A stretch of DNA of 64,000 nucleotides from assembly GCF_002309535.1 (NCBI RefSeq), contig NZ_CP023275.1:1426001-1490000 (forward strand), read 5' to 3'. This stretch comes from Sulfurospirillum diekertiae. GTDB taxonomy: Bacteria; Campylobacterota; Campylobacteria; Campylobacterales; Sulfurospirillaceae. A program made the translations under genes and the position numbers. Shown in pieces: positions 44,815 through 53,876 of this stretch (position 1 is the first letter of the stretch; each line of letters begins with the position of its first letter). The notes below the pieces were generated by a model. The model saw only the letters and a list, made by a program, of their open reading frames with translations. It ran no database searches and was not told the DNA's origin.

Positions 44815-45532
44815 TATTTATGTTGTAGGTATCGGGCCAGGCTCATTGGAACATTTGAGTTTTAGAGCATATCATGTTTTAAAAGAGGTAAATGTCATCA
44901 TTGGGCATAAAACCTATGTCAATTTAGTAAAAGAGTATTTTCCTGAGAAAGTGTTCATTAAATCAGGAATGAAAAGAGAAGTGGAGCGTTGCCTCGAGAC
45001 TTTGGAAATAGCCAAGAGTGGTAAAAGTGTCGCCCTTATCTCTAGTGGTGATGCCGGAGTTTACGGCATGGCGGGCATTATGCTAGAAATTGCTCTTGAT
45101 AATGGCTTTAATGTAGAAATTATCCCAGGGATTACCTCTGCCAATGCCTCCGCTTCAGTCGTAGGTGCACCCATTATGCATGATCATGCGACGATTAGTT
45201 TGAGTGATTTATTGACGGATTGGGAGCTCATCAAAAAGCGTGTTGATTTGGCATCACAAGGAGATTTTGTGATCTCTTTTTACAATCCTAAAAGTAAAAG
45301 TCGTCTAACTCAAATTGCTGAAGCAAGAGAAATTATGCTGAAGCATAAAAATAAAGATACGGTTGTTGCCATTGTGCGAAACACGGGACGAGAGGGCGAA
45401 AATCACGTTCTTACATCATTGGAAAATATGTTAGAGCATGAAATTGACATGTTTACGACGGTAATCGTTGGAAACTCAAAGACGTTTATCAAAGAAAACA
45501 AAATGATCACTCCTCGTGGGTATCACTACTAA
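44804..45532 (+). CDS. cbiH: Cobalt-precorrin-3 C17-methyltransferase
   Basis: 242 residues from ATG 44804, the start nearest GIGPGSLEHLSFRA. SSGDAGVYGMAGIMLE and VISFYNPKSKSR are CbiH/CobJ signatures. It methylates C-17 with ring contraction. AAGTTGGAA lies upstream. It ends 13 bases before the next gene. Confidence 0.92.
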   Translation: MKNNIYVVGIGPGSLEHLSFRAYHVLKEVNVIIGHKTYVNLVKEYFPEKVFIKSGMKREVERCLETLEIAKSGKSVALISSGDAGVYGMAGIMLEIALDNGFNVEIIPGITSANASASVVGAPIMHDHATISLSDLLTDWELIKKRVDLASQGDFVISFYNPKSKSRLTQIAEAREIMLKHKNKDTVVAIVRNTGREGENHVLTSLENMLEHEIDMFTTVIVGNSKTFIKENKMITPRGYHY

Positions 45533-45545
45533 AACAGGAAAAAAG

Positions 45546-47063
45546 ATGAAAACAGGAAAAGTATATATCGCAGGTGCAGGTTGTGGAGATTTTGAATTGA
45601 TGACATTAAAACTCAAGATGTTGATTGAAGAAGCAGAGTGTATTATTTATGATCGTCTTGTTAATAAGGAAATTCTTGCGTTAGCACCCAAAAGTGCCGA
45701 ACTTATTTATTATGGTAAAGATAATTGCGAAGGCGGCCTTATCCAAGAAAAAATTAATGCAACATTAATCGAAAAAGCCAAAGAGGGCAAGAATGTTTTA
45801 CGCCTTAAAGGAGGACACCCTTTTGTCTTTGGACGAGGTGGGGAAGAGGCCTTGGACTTAGTAGATGCAGGCATAGAATTTGAAATTATTCCAGGTGTTA
45901 CTTCTGCTATTTCAGTACCCGCTTATGCAGGCATTCCTATAAGCCATAGAGGTATCAATACATCATTTCATGTTTTTACAGGACATAGTAAAGATGATGG
46001 AGAAAAAATTGACTTTGAAACAGTATCCAAGCTGAGTGGCACTTTAGTTTTTTTAATGGGTATTAAAAATATAGAGATGATCACTTCAAATCTTGTAAAT
46101 TTTGGAAAAATATCATCCACACCTGTTGCAGTAATTGAAAATGGATCGACATGTCATCAACGAACGGTTGTCGGAAACCTAGAAACTATTTCAAAGATTG
46201 TTGAAGAAAATCATATTCAGTCACCTTCTATCATTATTATAGGTGATGTAGTAAATTTACGCGAAAAACTTGCTTGGTTTGAGCATAAAGCATTGCACGG
46301 GCATAAGGTTCTGGTAACATCAGAAAAAACCCAAGCAAAAGTGACTTCACGGTTGGTCCGAAGTTTAGGTGGAGAGAGTGTAGAATGTCCTTTTTTTACA
46401 TTAGATAAAAAATCGTTTACTATTCCAAGACTTATTAATTTTGATACTGTGCTCTTTACAAGCCCTCAAAGTTTACATGCTTTTTTTGAAAAAATAGAAG
46501 ATATACGCCAGTTACTTCATTTGCGTATTGGTGTGGCCGGCGAAAAAACTAAAGAAGCATTAAACACGTATAAATTACAAGCCAATATTTATTCGAACAG
46601 CTATCGCACACAAGAGTTGCTTAATCTCTTAACTGAAAAAGAAGAGAAAGTACTTTTAGTCAGATCTACCTCAATTTCAGCAGAACTTGCTGTATATTCT
46701 CAATCTATTACTGAACTTGAGACCTATTATGTTGATAAAGTTTTGCGAAGTGATGAAGAAGTAATTGCTTATATCAATGATGTCGATATTATCGCTTTTC
46801 CTAATGCATGTACGGTTAAAACATTAATAGATAGTGTAGGGCGTGAAATATTAGCCACCAAATTAATTATTGCTTCAAATGAAAATACAGCATTAAAAAT
46901 CAAGTCTTATGGTTTACATGTAAACGCTTTTGGCAATGGTGAAATCACAGAAGAAACATTTAAAACATGCATGGAAACAGAGCATTGTATCAAAGGGAAA
47001 AAAGATGGTGTGGTTAATCGGAGGAACAAAGGATTCACGCATTCTGCTCGAGCAGCTAGTTGA
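45546..47063 (+). CDS. cobA-hemD: Fused uroporphyrinogen-III C-methyltransferase and uroporphyrinogen-III synthase
   Basis: 505 residues from ATG 45546. Residues 1-~245 are SUMT: GAGCGDFELMTLKL (the usual GAGPGD with Cys in place of Pro), LRLKGGHPFVFGRGGEE and the C-terminal VVNLREKLAWF. The rest is a HemD-like domain (KVLVTSEKTQAKVTSRLVRSLGGE...). The fusion channels uroporphyrinogen III into precorrin-2. Its 3' end overlaps cbiJ by 59 bases, more than other joints in the operon. Confidence 0.92.
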   Translation: MKTGKVYIAGAGCGDFELMTLKLKMLIEEAECIIYDRLVNKEILALAPKSAELIYYGKDNCEGGLIQEKINATLIEKAKEGKNVLRLKGGHPFVFGRGGEEALDLVDAGIEFEIIPGVTSAISVPAYAGIPISHRGINTSFHVFTGHSKDDGEKIDFETVSKLSGTLVFLMGIKNIEMITSNLVNFGKISSTPVAVIENGSTCHQRTVVGNLETISKIVEENHIQSPSIIIIGDVVNLREKLAWFEHKALHGHKVLVTSEKTQAKVTSRLVRSLGGESVECPFFTLDKKSFTIPRLINFDTVLFTSPQSLHAFFEKIEDIRQLLHLRIGVAGEKTKEALNTYKLQANIYSNSYRTQELLNLLTEKEEKVLLVRSTSISAELAVYSQSITELETYYVDKVLRSDEEVIAYINDVDIIAFPNACTVKTLIDSVGREILATKLIIASNENTALKIKSYGLHVNAFGNGEITEETFKTCMETEHCIKGKKDGVVNRRNKGFTHSARAAS

Positions 47064-47763
47064 ATATCACGACCAGTTTATCGTGAGCATTACTACGAGT
47101 TATGGAAAAAAACTTTTAGAAAATTATAACGTTAAAATTATTGATAAACGTCTCAGTAAAGAAGAAAAAAAAGTATTGATAGAAAATGAATGTATAACTT
47201 TAATTCTTGATACGAGCCATCCTTATGCGGAAGGAATTTCGCATAGTGCTATGGAAATAGCAAAAGAGTGTGGTGTTGAGTATTTACGCTTTGAGCGCAA
47301 AAATCTTGAATATGAGGGTGCTAAACATTTTGAGGATATTACGTCATTGGTAGACTATATTAATCTTACATGTAAAGGTGAAAAAGTGCTGAGTACGTTA
47401 GGCATAAAAAACTTGGAAGACCTTCAAAAAATCAAGGATCAAGAAAACCTTTTTATTCGTCTTTTACCCGTCGTTATATCAATACAAAAAGCAGAAACTT
47501 TGGGTTTTTTAGCCAAAAATATTATCGCGATACAAGGACCTTTTAGTAAAGAGTTTAATACTGCAATAATTAAAAACTATGGGATACAATATCTTATAAC
47601 AAAAGAGAGTGGTGATGAAGGAGGAGAGATGGAAAAAGTTTTAGCGTGCAAGGAAGAGGGAGTTCAACTTTTAGTACTAAAACGTCCTTTTATCAATTAT
47701 CTAAAGACATGGGACTCTCTTCAAGAGATTGTTGACGAATTAAAGTGTAGATTGAGTTTATGA
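47005..47763 (+). CDS. cbiJ: Cobalt-precorrin-6A reductase
   Basis: 252 residues from ATG 47005, which lies just before the family start MVWLIGGTKDSRILLEQL and has AAAGGGA upstream; a longer frame inside hemD is unlikely. LDTSHPYAEGIS and IAIQGPFSKEFN are CbiJ/CobK motifs. It reduces the macrocycle with a nicotinamide cofactor. It overlaps the ABC gene by 4 bases. Confidence 0.92.
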   Translation: MVWLIGGTKDSRILLEQLVEYHDQFIVSITTSYGKKLLENYNVKIIDKRLSKEEKKVLIENECITLILDTSHPYAEGISHSAMEIAKECGVEYLRFERKNLEYEGAKHFEDITSLVDYINLTCKGEKVLSTLGIKNLEDLQKIKDQENLFIRLLPVVISIQKAETLGFLAKNIIAIQGPFSKEFNTAIIKNYGIQYLITKESGDEGGEMEKVLACKEEGVQLLVLKRPFINYLKTWDSLQEIVDELKCRLSL

Positions 47764-49487
47764 TGCGCTATATTTGGAGCTATTATCAAAATCACTTATC
47801 ATTGTTTTATACAACGGTGGCCAGTACTTTTCTTTTAGCTTTTTTGGATATTTTATTTCCTTATATTGTACAATTAATGATATCTGAGGATTTCATTGCT
47901 TCCAATGGAATGAAGATGACATTGATGTTTTTACTTTTGGGTGGGATTATTATTTTACGCTCACTTGCCGTATGGGTACGGAACTATTGGGGAAGCTTGC
48001 TTGGGATAAATGTTGAATTCGATATGCGCAATGATTTGTTTAAGCATATCAATACGCTTTCCTTTTCGTATTTTGATAACACCAAGACGGGTTCATTAAT
48101 GTCTCGAGTGGTGAGTGATATCGCTGAAGTTTCCAAAGTTGTTACGGAGATTCCTAGAGATTTATTGCTTATTCCTATTACGTTAATTGGGGCCATTGGT
48201 GTGATGCTTAGCCTTAATTTAAAACTGGGAATGGTTGTACTGTTATTGATGCCTGTTTTGATTTTCTTTACATACTATAAAAACACCAAGTTACGACATG
48301 CGTATATGTCCTCAAAGCGTAAAATTGCACATCTAAACGCTCAGTTAACAGATAGCTTTGAAGGCATTCGTGTCGTTCAAGCGTTTAGCAACGAAGCCCA
48401 TGAGATGCATAAGTTTAAGCAGAGCAATCAAGCCTATAAAGAGATGACAGCCAAAGCGTTTAAGGCATTGGCAGACTTGCGAAGTATCAGTAACTTTTTC
48501 TCGGGAGCCTTGCAAGTTATCATTATCGCTTATGGTATTTACCTTGTGCAGTACGAACACATGTCTATAGGTGTACTATTTGCCTTTGTCCTTTATATCG
48601 ATCGTTTTATGCGCCCCATTCGAAATTTTATCTCATTGACAGAGGTTTATCAAAAAGGTTTAGTTGGCATGGATAGGTTTCAAGAGTTGATGCAAATAAA
48701 GAGCACTGTGCGAGATGATGCAAAAGAAGAGATGGAATCCGTTAAAGGGCATATCGCCTTTAATAATGTAAATTTTACATATGAAGAACAAGGGGAAGGT
48801 ATTTTAAAAGATATCAATTTTACTATCACTCCTCAAGAGCATATTGCATTAGTGGGAGGTACGGGTAGTGGTAAAAGCACCTTGTGTGCGTTGATTATGC
48901 GTTTTTATGAGCCTCAAATTGGCTCCATAAAGATTGATGGTAAGGATATCAAAGAGGTGTCTGTTAAGTCATTAAGAAGGCAAATCGGCATTGTACAACA
49001 AGATGTTTTTTTATTTAATGGAACTATCAAAGAAAATATTTTATACGGACGTTTAGAAGCAAGCGAAGAAGAGGTCATAGCAGCCGCTAAAAAAGCAAAT
49101 ATTCATGAATTTGTGATGGGATTAGCAGAGGGGTATGAGAGTGTTGTTGGGGAGCGTGGGATAAAACTTTCAGGTGGTCAAAAACAGCAACTTTCTATTG
49201 CCCGTATCTTTTTAAAAGATCCGGCTATTTTGATTTTAGATGAAGCAACCTCTGCCCTTGATAATATCACAGAACATTATGTGCAAAAATCACTTGATGC
49301 CTTGGCTCAAAATAGAACGGTTATTACCATCGCTCATCGATTAAGTTCAGTGAAAAATGCATCAAAGATTTTGGTCATGAAGAATGGAAGGATTGCAGAA
49401 GAGGGGACACATAAAGAATTACTTTCTTTTAATGGGGTATATCAAACACTGCATGACTTACAGTTTCGGGAAGGAAAAGAGCGTTAA
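47760..49487 (+). CDS. Exporter-fold ABC transporter half-molecule
   Basis: 575 residues: six membrane segments within about 1-300, then a nucleotide-binding domain with GGTGSGKSTL, LSGGQKQQLSIARI, ILILDEATSALD and the switch His in TIAHRLSS. It should work as a homodimer. Overlaps on both sides place it firmly inside the corrinoid operon. Most relatives export lipids or drugs, but an exporter-fold ABC protein of mycobacteria takes up B12. Substrate and direction here are unknown. Confidence 0.88.
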   Translation: MMRYIWSYYQNHLSLFYTTVASTFLLAFLDILFPYIVQLMISEDFIASNGMKMTLMFLLLGGIIILRSLAVWVRNYWGSLLGINVEFDMRNDLFKHINTLSFSYFDNTKTGSLMSRVVSDIAEVSKVVTEIPRDLLLIPITLIGAIGVMLSLNLKLGMVVLLLMPVLIFFTYYKNTKLRHAYMSSKRKIAHLNAQLTDSFEGIRVVQAFSNEAHEMHKFKQSNQAYKEMTAKAFKALADLRSISNFFSGALQVIIIAYGIYLVQYEHMSIGVLFAFVLYIDRFMRPIRNFISLTEVYQKGLVGMDRFQELMQIKSTVRDDAKEEMESVKGHIAFNNVNFTYEEQGEGILKDINFTITPQEHIALVGGTGSGKSTLCALIMRFYEPQIGSIKIDGKDIKEVSVKSLRRQIGIVQQDVFLFNGTIKENILYGRLEASEEEVIAAAKKANIHEFVMGLAEGYESVVGERGIKLSGGQKQQLSIARIFLKDPAILILDEATSALDNITEHYVQKSLDALAQNRTVITIAHRLSSVKNASKILVMKNGRIAEEGTHKELLSFNGVYQTLHDLQFREGKER

Positions 49488-50749
49488 TGAAAAAAGCAAT
49501 TTGTATTGGTGCAACGAAATCTAATGATGGTAAAACACTTCTAACAACGGCACTCTTGCACCATTTCAAGAAAGATGTATCAGCGTTTAAATGTGGACCA
49601 GATTATATCGATCCACAGTTTCATGATGCCATTACAGGAGGCCATAGCGTCAATCTTGATGGTTATTTGATGAATGAAGAACAACTTCGATGGACATTTG
49701 AGCATTATCATCACAACTCTTTCGCAGTTATCGAAGGTGTCATGGGTTTTTACGATGGCATGGATAAGGGTGCTAGTGCGTACGATGTGGCAAAATCTTT
49801 ACACGTTCCAAGTGTCATTGTCGTGGATGCCAGTGGAAGCTATATCACTATTGCCGCGGTCATCAAAGGATTGTTAACCTTTAGAGACGATCATACCATC
49901 AAAGGAGTGATTTTAAATAAAGTTAGTTCATCCATGCATTTTTCACTTTTAGAAAAAGTAATAGAAGAAGAATTGCCTCACATCGCCGTTCTTGGTTGGA
50001 TAAAAAAAGACCTCATTACTTTAGAATCAACGCATCTAGGGCTTGATCTCGAACATTTGGATAGGGAGCTTTTAGCACTCGTTTCAAAAGAAGTTTTAGA
50101 ACATATCGATTTGGAGCTTCTGATGAGTTTAGCTACGTTTGAGCCTTTACATGTAAAGATTTATCCATTTGAAAAAATACCAAAAATACCACAAAAATTA
50201 GCCATCGTTCATGATGCAAATTTCTCTTTTTTATACCATGATAATGTAAATTTTTTAAAAGAGGTCTTTGATGAGGTTGTGATGGTATCTGCTGTGAATG
50301 ACGAAAAATGTGAAGCAGATGTTTTATATATCCCTGGAGGGTATGTCGAAACCAAAGAAGCGTATAAACGCATCGAAAATTCTCACACCTTTAAACACAG
50401 TGTGCTAGAGCATGCAAAAAACAAGCCAATTTATGGTGAGTGTGCAGGACTTATTTTTCTTGGAAAAAAGATTGATGAAAAACCAATGCTTGGGCTTTTA
50501 GATGTTGAGTTTAGTTTGCAAAAACGTTTTAAACGCATGGGGTATTATGATGCTGATTTTGATGGCATAAACACCAAAGGTCATGCTTTTCATTATAGTA
50601 GCCCCCATGATTTAGCAAACGGATATTTTCCTCTAGTTAAAAGAGATAACGGAGAGAATGGCGTATGGAAAAAAGATAAAGTATTTGGAACTTATTTACA
50701 TACTTTTTTTAGAACGAATCCCCATTTGATCAAACAATATTTTAGTTAA
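49487..50749 (+). CDS. cbiA: Cobyrinic acid a,c-diamide synthase
   Basis: 420 residues. N-terminal ATP site IGATKSNDGKTLLT, central VIVVDASGSYITIAAV, and the glutaminase nucleophile in YGECAGLIFLG. It amidates side chains a and c of cobyrinic acid. The start overlaps the ABC stop (TAATG). One full TTTACATGTAAA at 50146. Confidence 0.93.
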   Translation: MKKAICIGATKSNDGKTLLTTALLHHFKKDVSAFKCGPDYIDPQFHDAITGGHSVNLDGYLMNEEQLRWTFEHYHHNSFAVIEGVMGFYDGMDKGASAYDVAKSLHVPSVIVVDASGSYITIAAVIKGLLTFRDDHTIKGVILNKVSSSMHFSLLEKVIEEELPHIAVLGWIKKDLITLESTHLGLDLEHLDRELLALVSKEVLEHIDLELLMSLATFEPLHVKIYPFEKIPKIPQKLAIVHDANFSFLYHDNVNFLKEVFDEVVMVSAVNDEKCEADVLYIPGGYVETKEAYKRIENSHTFKHSVLEHAKNKPIYGECAGLIFLGKKIDEKPMLGLLDVEFSLQKRFKRMGYYDADFDGINTKGHAFHYSSPHDLANGYFPLVKRDNGENGVWKKDKVFGTYLHTFFRTNPHLIKQYFS

Positions 50750-50773
50750 TATTTTTTAAAGTAAAGTGGCATT

Positions 50774-50974
50774 ATGAATAATAAAGATGAAAAAATTTGT
50801 CCATTGTGTGGAGAACGTAATGCTTGTCAGGTTGGAACTTCAAATCAATGCTGGTGCCATACTATTAAAGTGCCACAGGATTTATTAGACAAAATACCGC
50901 AAGAGAAAAAAGGTAAAGCTTGTATTTGTTATTTGTGTATTAAAGAATATTTACAACATCAAAAAATAAAATAG
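50774..50974 (+). CDS. Cysteine-rich CWC-type small protein
   Basis: 66 residues with CPLCGERNAC, the QCWCH motif and CICYLCI. This arrangement matches the cysteine-rich CWC family, whose role is unknown; metal binding is likely. It sits between cbiA and the precorrin-2 dehydrogenase with 16-24 base gaps, so it may be co-transcribed. Confidence 0.75.
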   Translation: MNNKDEKICPLCGERNACQVGTSNQCWCHTIKVPQDLLDKIPQEKKGKACICYLCIKEYLQHQKIK

Positions 50975-50990
50975 TAGACTAGGACTAAAA

Positions 50991-51596
50991 ATGACATACA
51001 TGCCTCTTTTATTTTCTCTGGAAGGAAAAAAAGTTTTGTTGATAGGTGCTGGTGCTATTGGACAACGAAAATTGGAAAAACTTTTGAATTATACTAGCTC
51101 AATTACTATTATGACAAAAGAGTGTTCTCACTCAATGAAAAAAATCATACATGAAAACAAGCTAATATTAATTACTAAAAGTTATGAACCAAATGATGTA
51201 AAAGACTATGATATTATCATAGCCACTATCGATAATCTTGATCTTCAAAAAAGCATCTATCAAGAGGCTAAGAAGTACTCAAAGCTCTATAACTGTGTTG
51301 ATTTCCCAGAATATTGTGATTTCATGTTTCCTTCTATTGTACAAAAAGGAGATTTACAAATAGCGTTTTCAACAGGAGGGTATTCTCCTGGATTAGCAAA
51401 AGCGTTACGTGCGTTATTTGAGAGGATTATTCCTGATGCTGTAATTCCATTTTTAGAGGAAATGAAAGTGTTACGAAAAATGCATCCGAAAGGAGAAAAT
51501 AGGCAAAAAATTTTTCATGATAAAGTTAATGTATTTGTAAAACAGCACTTTATAATGCCTACTAATGGAGAAGATTTAAATGGCAAGACCCGTTAA
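50991..51596 (+). CDS. Precorrin-2 dehydrogenase
   Basis: 201 residues. NAD-binding start KVLLIGAGAIGQRKLEKLL and the CysG-N signature NCVDFPEYCDFMFPSIVQKGDLQIAFSTGG. It oxidises precorrin-2 to sirohydrochlorin, the substrate of CbiK and of sirohaem ferrochelatase. It lacks the SUMT domain of full CysG, which is supplied by cobA-hemD. Last corrinoid gene; it overlaps the TetR gene by 17 bases. Confidence 0.88.
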   Translation: MTYMPLLFSLEGKKVLLIGAGAIGQRKLEKLLNYTSSITIMTKECSHSMKKIIHENKLILITKSYEPNDVKDYDIIIATIDNLDLQKSIYQEAKKYSKLYNCVDFPEYCDFMFPSIVQKGDLQIAFSTGGYSPGLAKALRALFERIIPDAVIPFLEEMKVLRKMHPKGENRQKIFHDKVNVFVKQHFIMPTNGEDLNGKTR

Positions 51597-52142
51597 ATAC
51601 GATTTAATAAAAATACTTGATGATGCAATGGAACTTTTTTGGGAAAAAGGGTTTGAAAATGTATCAATTGTAGACTTGATTCTACATACAGGTATCAATC
51701 GAAGTACAATGTACTCTTTATTTTCAGATAAAGAGGCGTTATTTAAAGAAGCACTCCATCACTATTATGCAAAAAGAGCTTCAATGATGATAGGAATATT
51801 GCAAACGAATACCGGTAAAAAAGGTGTAGAACTATTTTTAGGTAAGTTCATTTTTCGTGAAGAATTTAGAGCTTGTCTTTTTAGCATCTGTATGGGAAAA
51901 GGCGACTTTATGCGAGAAGAAGTATTTGATGTTCCAAAGAAGTTTTTTTTAGATTTAAGACAGCAACTTGAAAAAAATTTAATGGATGCCTCTGCAAATG
52001 GTGAATTTAATGGTAATGCAAAAGCAATAGCACTTACCATCGTAACTATATAGTTCATGGCTTTAGCATTCATGGTAAATATAACCACCAAAAAGAAGAT
52101 GGCGAATTAATTATACAAACCATACTAGCACTGCTCAAATAA
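51580..52142 (+). pseudogene. TetR-family regulator with a frameshift near the C-terminus
   Basis: The first frame (51580-52053) has the TetR helix-turn-helix (SIVDLILHTGINRSTMYSLFSDKEALFKEAL) and most of the ligand domain. It stops after ALTIVTI. One base out of frame the sequence goes on as NYIVHGFSIHGKYNHQKEDG...TILALLK to a stop at 52140-52142, the expected C-terminal helices. One inserted base explains this. DNA binding might survive; ligand sensing or dimer formation could be impaired. It overlaps the last corrinoid gene. Its target is unknown. Confidence 0.65.
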
Positions 52143-52216
52143 TCACACAACTCCTAACTAAGTTTAAATTATCTTAAATAGTATTTTGGAACAAATATTC
52201 CAGAATACGTGATTAT

Positions 52217-52258
52217 CTACTTTTACTCCACAAGTTACCTATATATTTTCATTATAAT
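52217..52258 (+). promoter_or_regulatory. CTAYA-repeat promoter of the flavoprotein operon
   Basis: CTAC at 52217, CCAC at 52228 and CTAT at 52239 lie 11 bases apart, and TATAAT follows at 52253-52258. Same layout as the pceA and DUF4405 sites. Confidence 0.45.
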
Positions 52259-52287
52259 CTTCAAATATAACAAAGAAGGAAGAACAA

Positions 52288-52938
52288 ATGAAAGTTTTAG
52301 GAGTATCCGGCTCACCGATTAAAAATAGTAATAGTGATCGTGCTTTGCAAGCTGTGCTCGACGCAATTGGATTGGAATCAGAATTTATTAAATTATCAGA
52401 CTATACCGTTGGACCATGCAACGCCTGTTTGGGATGCGTGACAACGAATCGTTGCGTTATAAAGGATGATGGAAATACATTGTGCGATAAAGTTAAAGAA
52501 GCGGATGTTCTAGTGGTATCAGGATTTACTCCCTATTCAACATTAGATTCAAGAACAAAAGCCTTTATGGAGCGGCTCTACCCTTTGCGCCACAACAATG
52601 GATATTTGGCCGGTAAACTCGGTGCTGCTGTTATTACTTCGTGCGTAACTGCACCAAGTGAAATGTTGCCTCCTGCTGCACAATTGGGTGCAAATGCTAT
52701 TCATTATTTTATGATGGAAGAAGGAATGAACTTTGTAGGATCACTTCTAGTCCACGGTAATGTCCCTTGTGTTAAGTGTGGGAATGGCGATGTATGTCAA
52801 ATGTCTGGATTTAAAATGCTCTATGGTGCTGAGGCTACGGTTGATTCTGTGGGTATTCATGCGTTTGAAAATCAACTAGAAATCATACAACAAGCAAAAG
52901 ATTTGGGAAAAAAACTACGAGAATCATTAGTATTTTAA
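52288..52938 (+). CDS. Iron-sulfur flavoprotein, NADPH-dependent FMN reductase family
   Basis: 216 residues. Flavodoxin-like FMN site VSGSPIKNSNSDRAL at the N-terminus. The iron-sulfur cysteine set CNACLGCVTTNRC and a second set, CVKCGNGDVC, near residue 165. GAAGGAAG precedes ATG 52288. It is the first gene of a likely operon with a Rieske-like protein, a PPOX-fold protein and a membrane protein. An electron carrier or reductase function is likely; its partner is unknown. Confidence 0.8.
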   Translation: MKVLGVSGSPIKNSNSDRALQAVLDAIGLESEFIKLSDYTVGPCNACLGCVTTNRCVIKDDGNTLCDKVKEADVLVVSGFTPYSTLDSRTKAFMERLYPLRHNNGYLAGKLGAAVITSCVTAPSEMLPPAAQLGANAIHYFMMEEGMNFVGSLLVHGNVPCVKCGNGDVCQMSGFKMLYGAEATVDSVGIHAFENQLEIIQQAKDLGKKLRESLVF

Positions 52939-52948
52939 AGGATTATAT

Positions 52949-53368
52949 ATGGATAACATTACATTTTTAAAGAGAGGATTTTTTGAAAGAGTTTCAGGAA
53001 AACCTGCAACACATGAGCCTAAAGATAGTAGTTGTTGGGGATATTTAGATGGGAAAATTTGTATTGACCTAAATAAGGCTGATGAATTAAAAATACGTGG
53101 TGGTGCAGTTCGTCTTGAAGGGAAAAGCCTTCCTTTAAGAGTGTTGGTAATACAGAGTAAAAGTGGAGAATACAAAGCATATCAAAATAAATGTACACAT
53201 ATGGGAAGGCGGTTAGATTTAGTGCCTGGTACGGATACAGTGCAATGCTGTAGCTTGAATAAAGCGACCTTTGATCTTTATGGAAATAAACTTTATGGTC
53301 CTGTTTCAAAATCTATCAAGTGTTATACTGTGATAAAGGAGGATGACAATCTTATAATTTCAATTTAA
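52949..53368 (+). CDS. Rieske-like protein with altered second cluster motif
   Basis: 139 residues. The first half of a Rieske motif is present as NKCTHMGRRLDL. The second, usually C-x-x-H, reads CCSLNKATFDLYG, with Asn in the place of His. The fold is recognisable, but a normal [2Fe-2S] Rieske cluster would lack one ligand. It starts 10 bases after the flavoprotein and could be its electron partner or a non-cluster relative. Confidence 0.7.
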   Translation: MDNITFLKRGFFERVSGKPATHEPKDSSCWGYLDGKICIDLNKADELKIRGGAVRLEGKSLPLRVLVIQSKSGEYKAYQNKCTHMGRRLDLVPGTDTVQCCSLNKATFDLYGNKLYGPVSKSIKCYTVIKEDDNLIISI

Positions 53369-53446
53369 AATCATTACTTTAGGCGTAGGTGGACGGTGTA
53401 TAAAACTTGTCTCAAAATGATAAAAAAATTAAAAAAGGAAAATAGT

Positions 53447-53845
53447 ATGATCACAATACCAGATAATGTAGCAACTTTGCTCAATGACGACGGAGCATCA
53501 AAAGTTTTAACAACAGTAGCTGAAGACGGTGTACCACACTCTATTGTTGTAGGCAGCATCATGGCGCCAGATAGTCAAACAATTTGTGCAGCTGAAATAT
53601 TGATGAAAAAAACTGCTAAAAATCTAGAGACCAATAAAAACATCGCAGTTTTATGTCTTAAAGGAACAGAGTCTTATCTTGTAAACGCTACTGTCGTTGA
53701 AAGACAAACTGAGGGCGAGTTATTTGAGAGCGTAGCTGCGCAAATGAAAAAAGCAGGATTACCAATGAGTGCTTTATGGATATTTAAACCAACAGCTATA
53801 TTTGATCAAAGTGCCGGAGAAAATGCTGGTACACAAATCGCATAA
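53447..53845 (+). CDS. Pyridoxamine-5'-phosphate-oxidase-like split-barrel protein
   Basis: 132 residues from ATG 53447 (AAAAGGAAAATA upstream). Pattern KVLTTVAEDGVPHSIVVGS, then AEILMKKTAKNLETNKNIAVLCL, fits the FMN-binding split-barrel family often annotated as PPOX class. It probably binds a flavin or haem. Third gene of the cluster starting at 52288. Confidence 0.75.
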   Translation: MITIPDNVATLLNDDGASKVLTTVAEDGVPHSIVVGSIMAPDSQTICAAEILMKKTAKNLETNKNIAVLCLKGTESYLVNATVVERQTEGELFESVAAQMKKAGLPMSALWIFKPTAIFDQSAGENAGTQIA

Positions 53846-53876
53846 TCAATACAATAAATTTTAGAGGATGTATACT

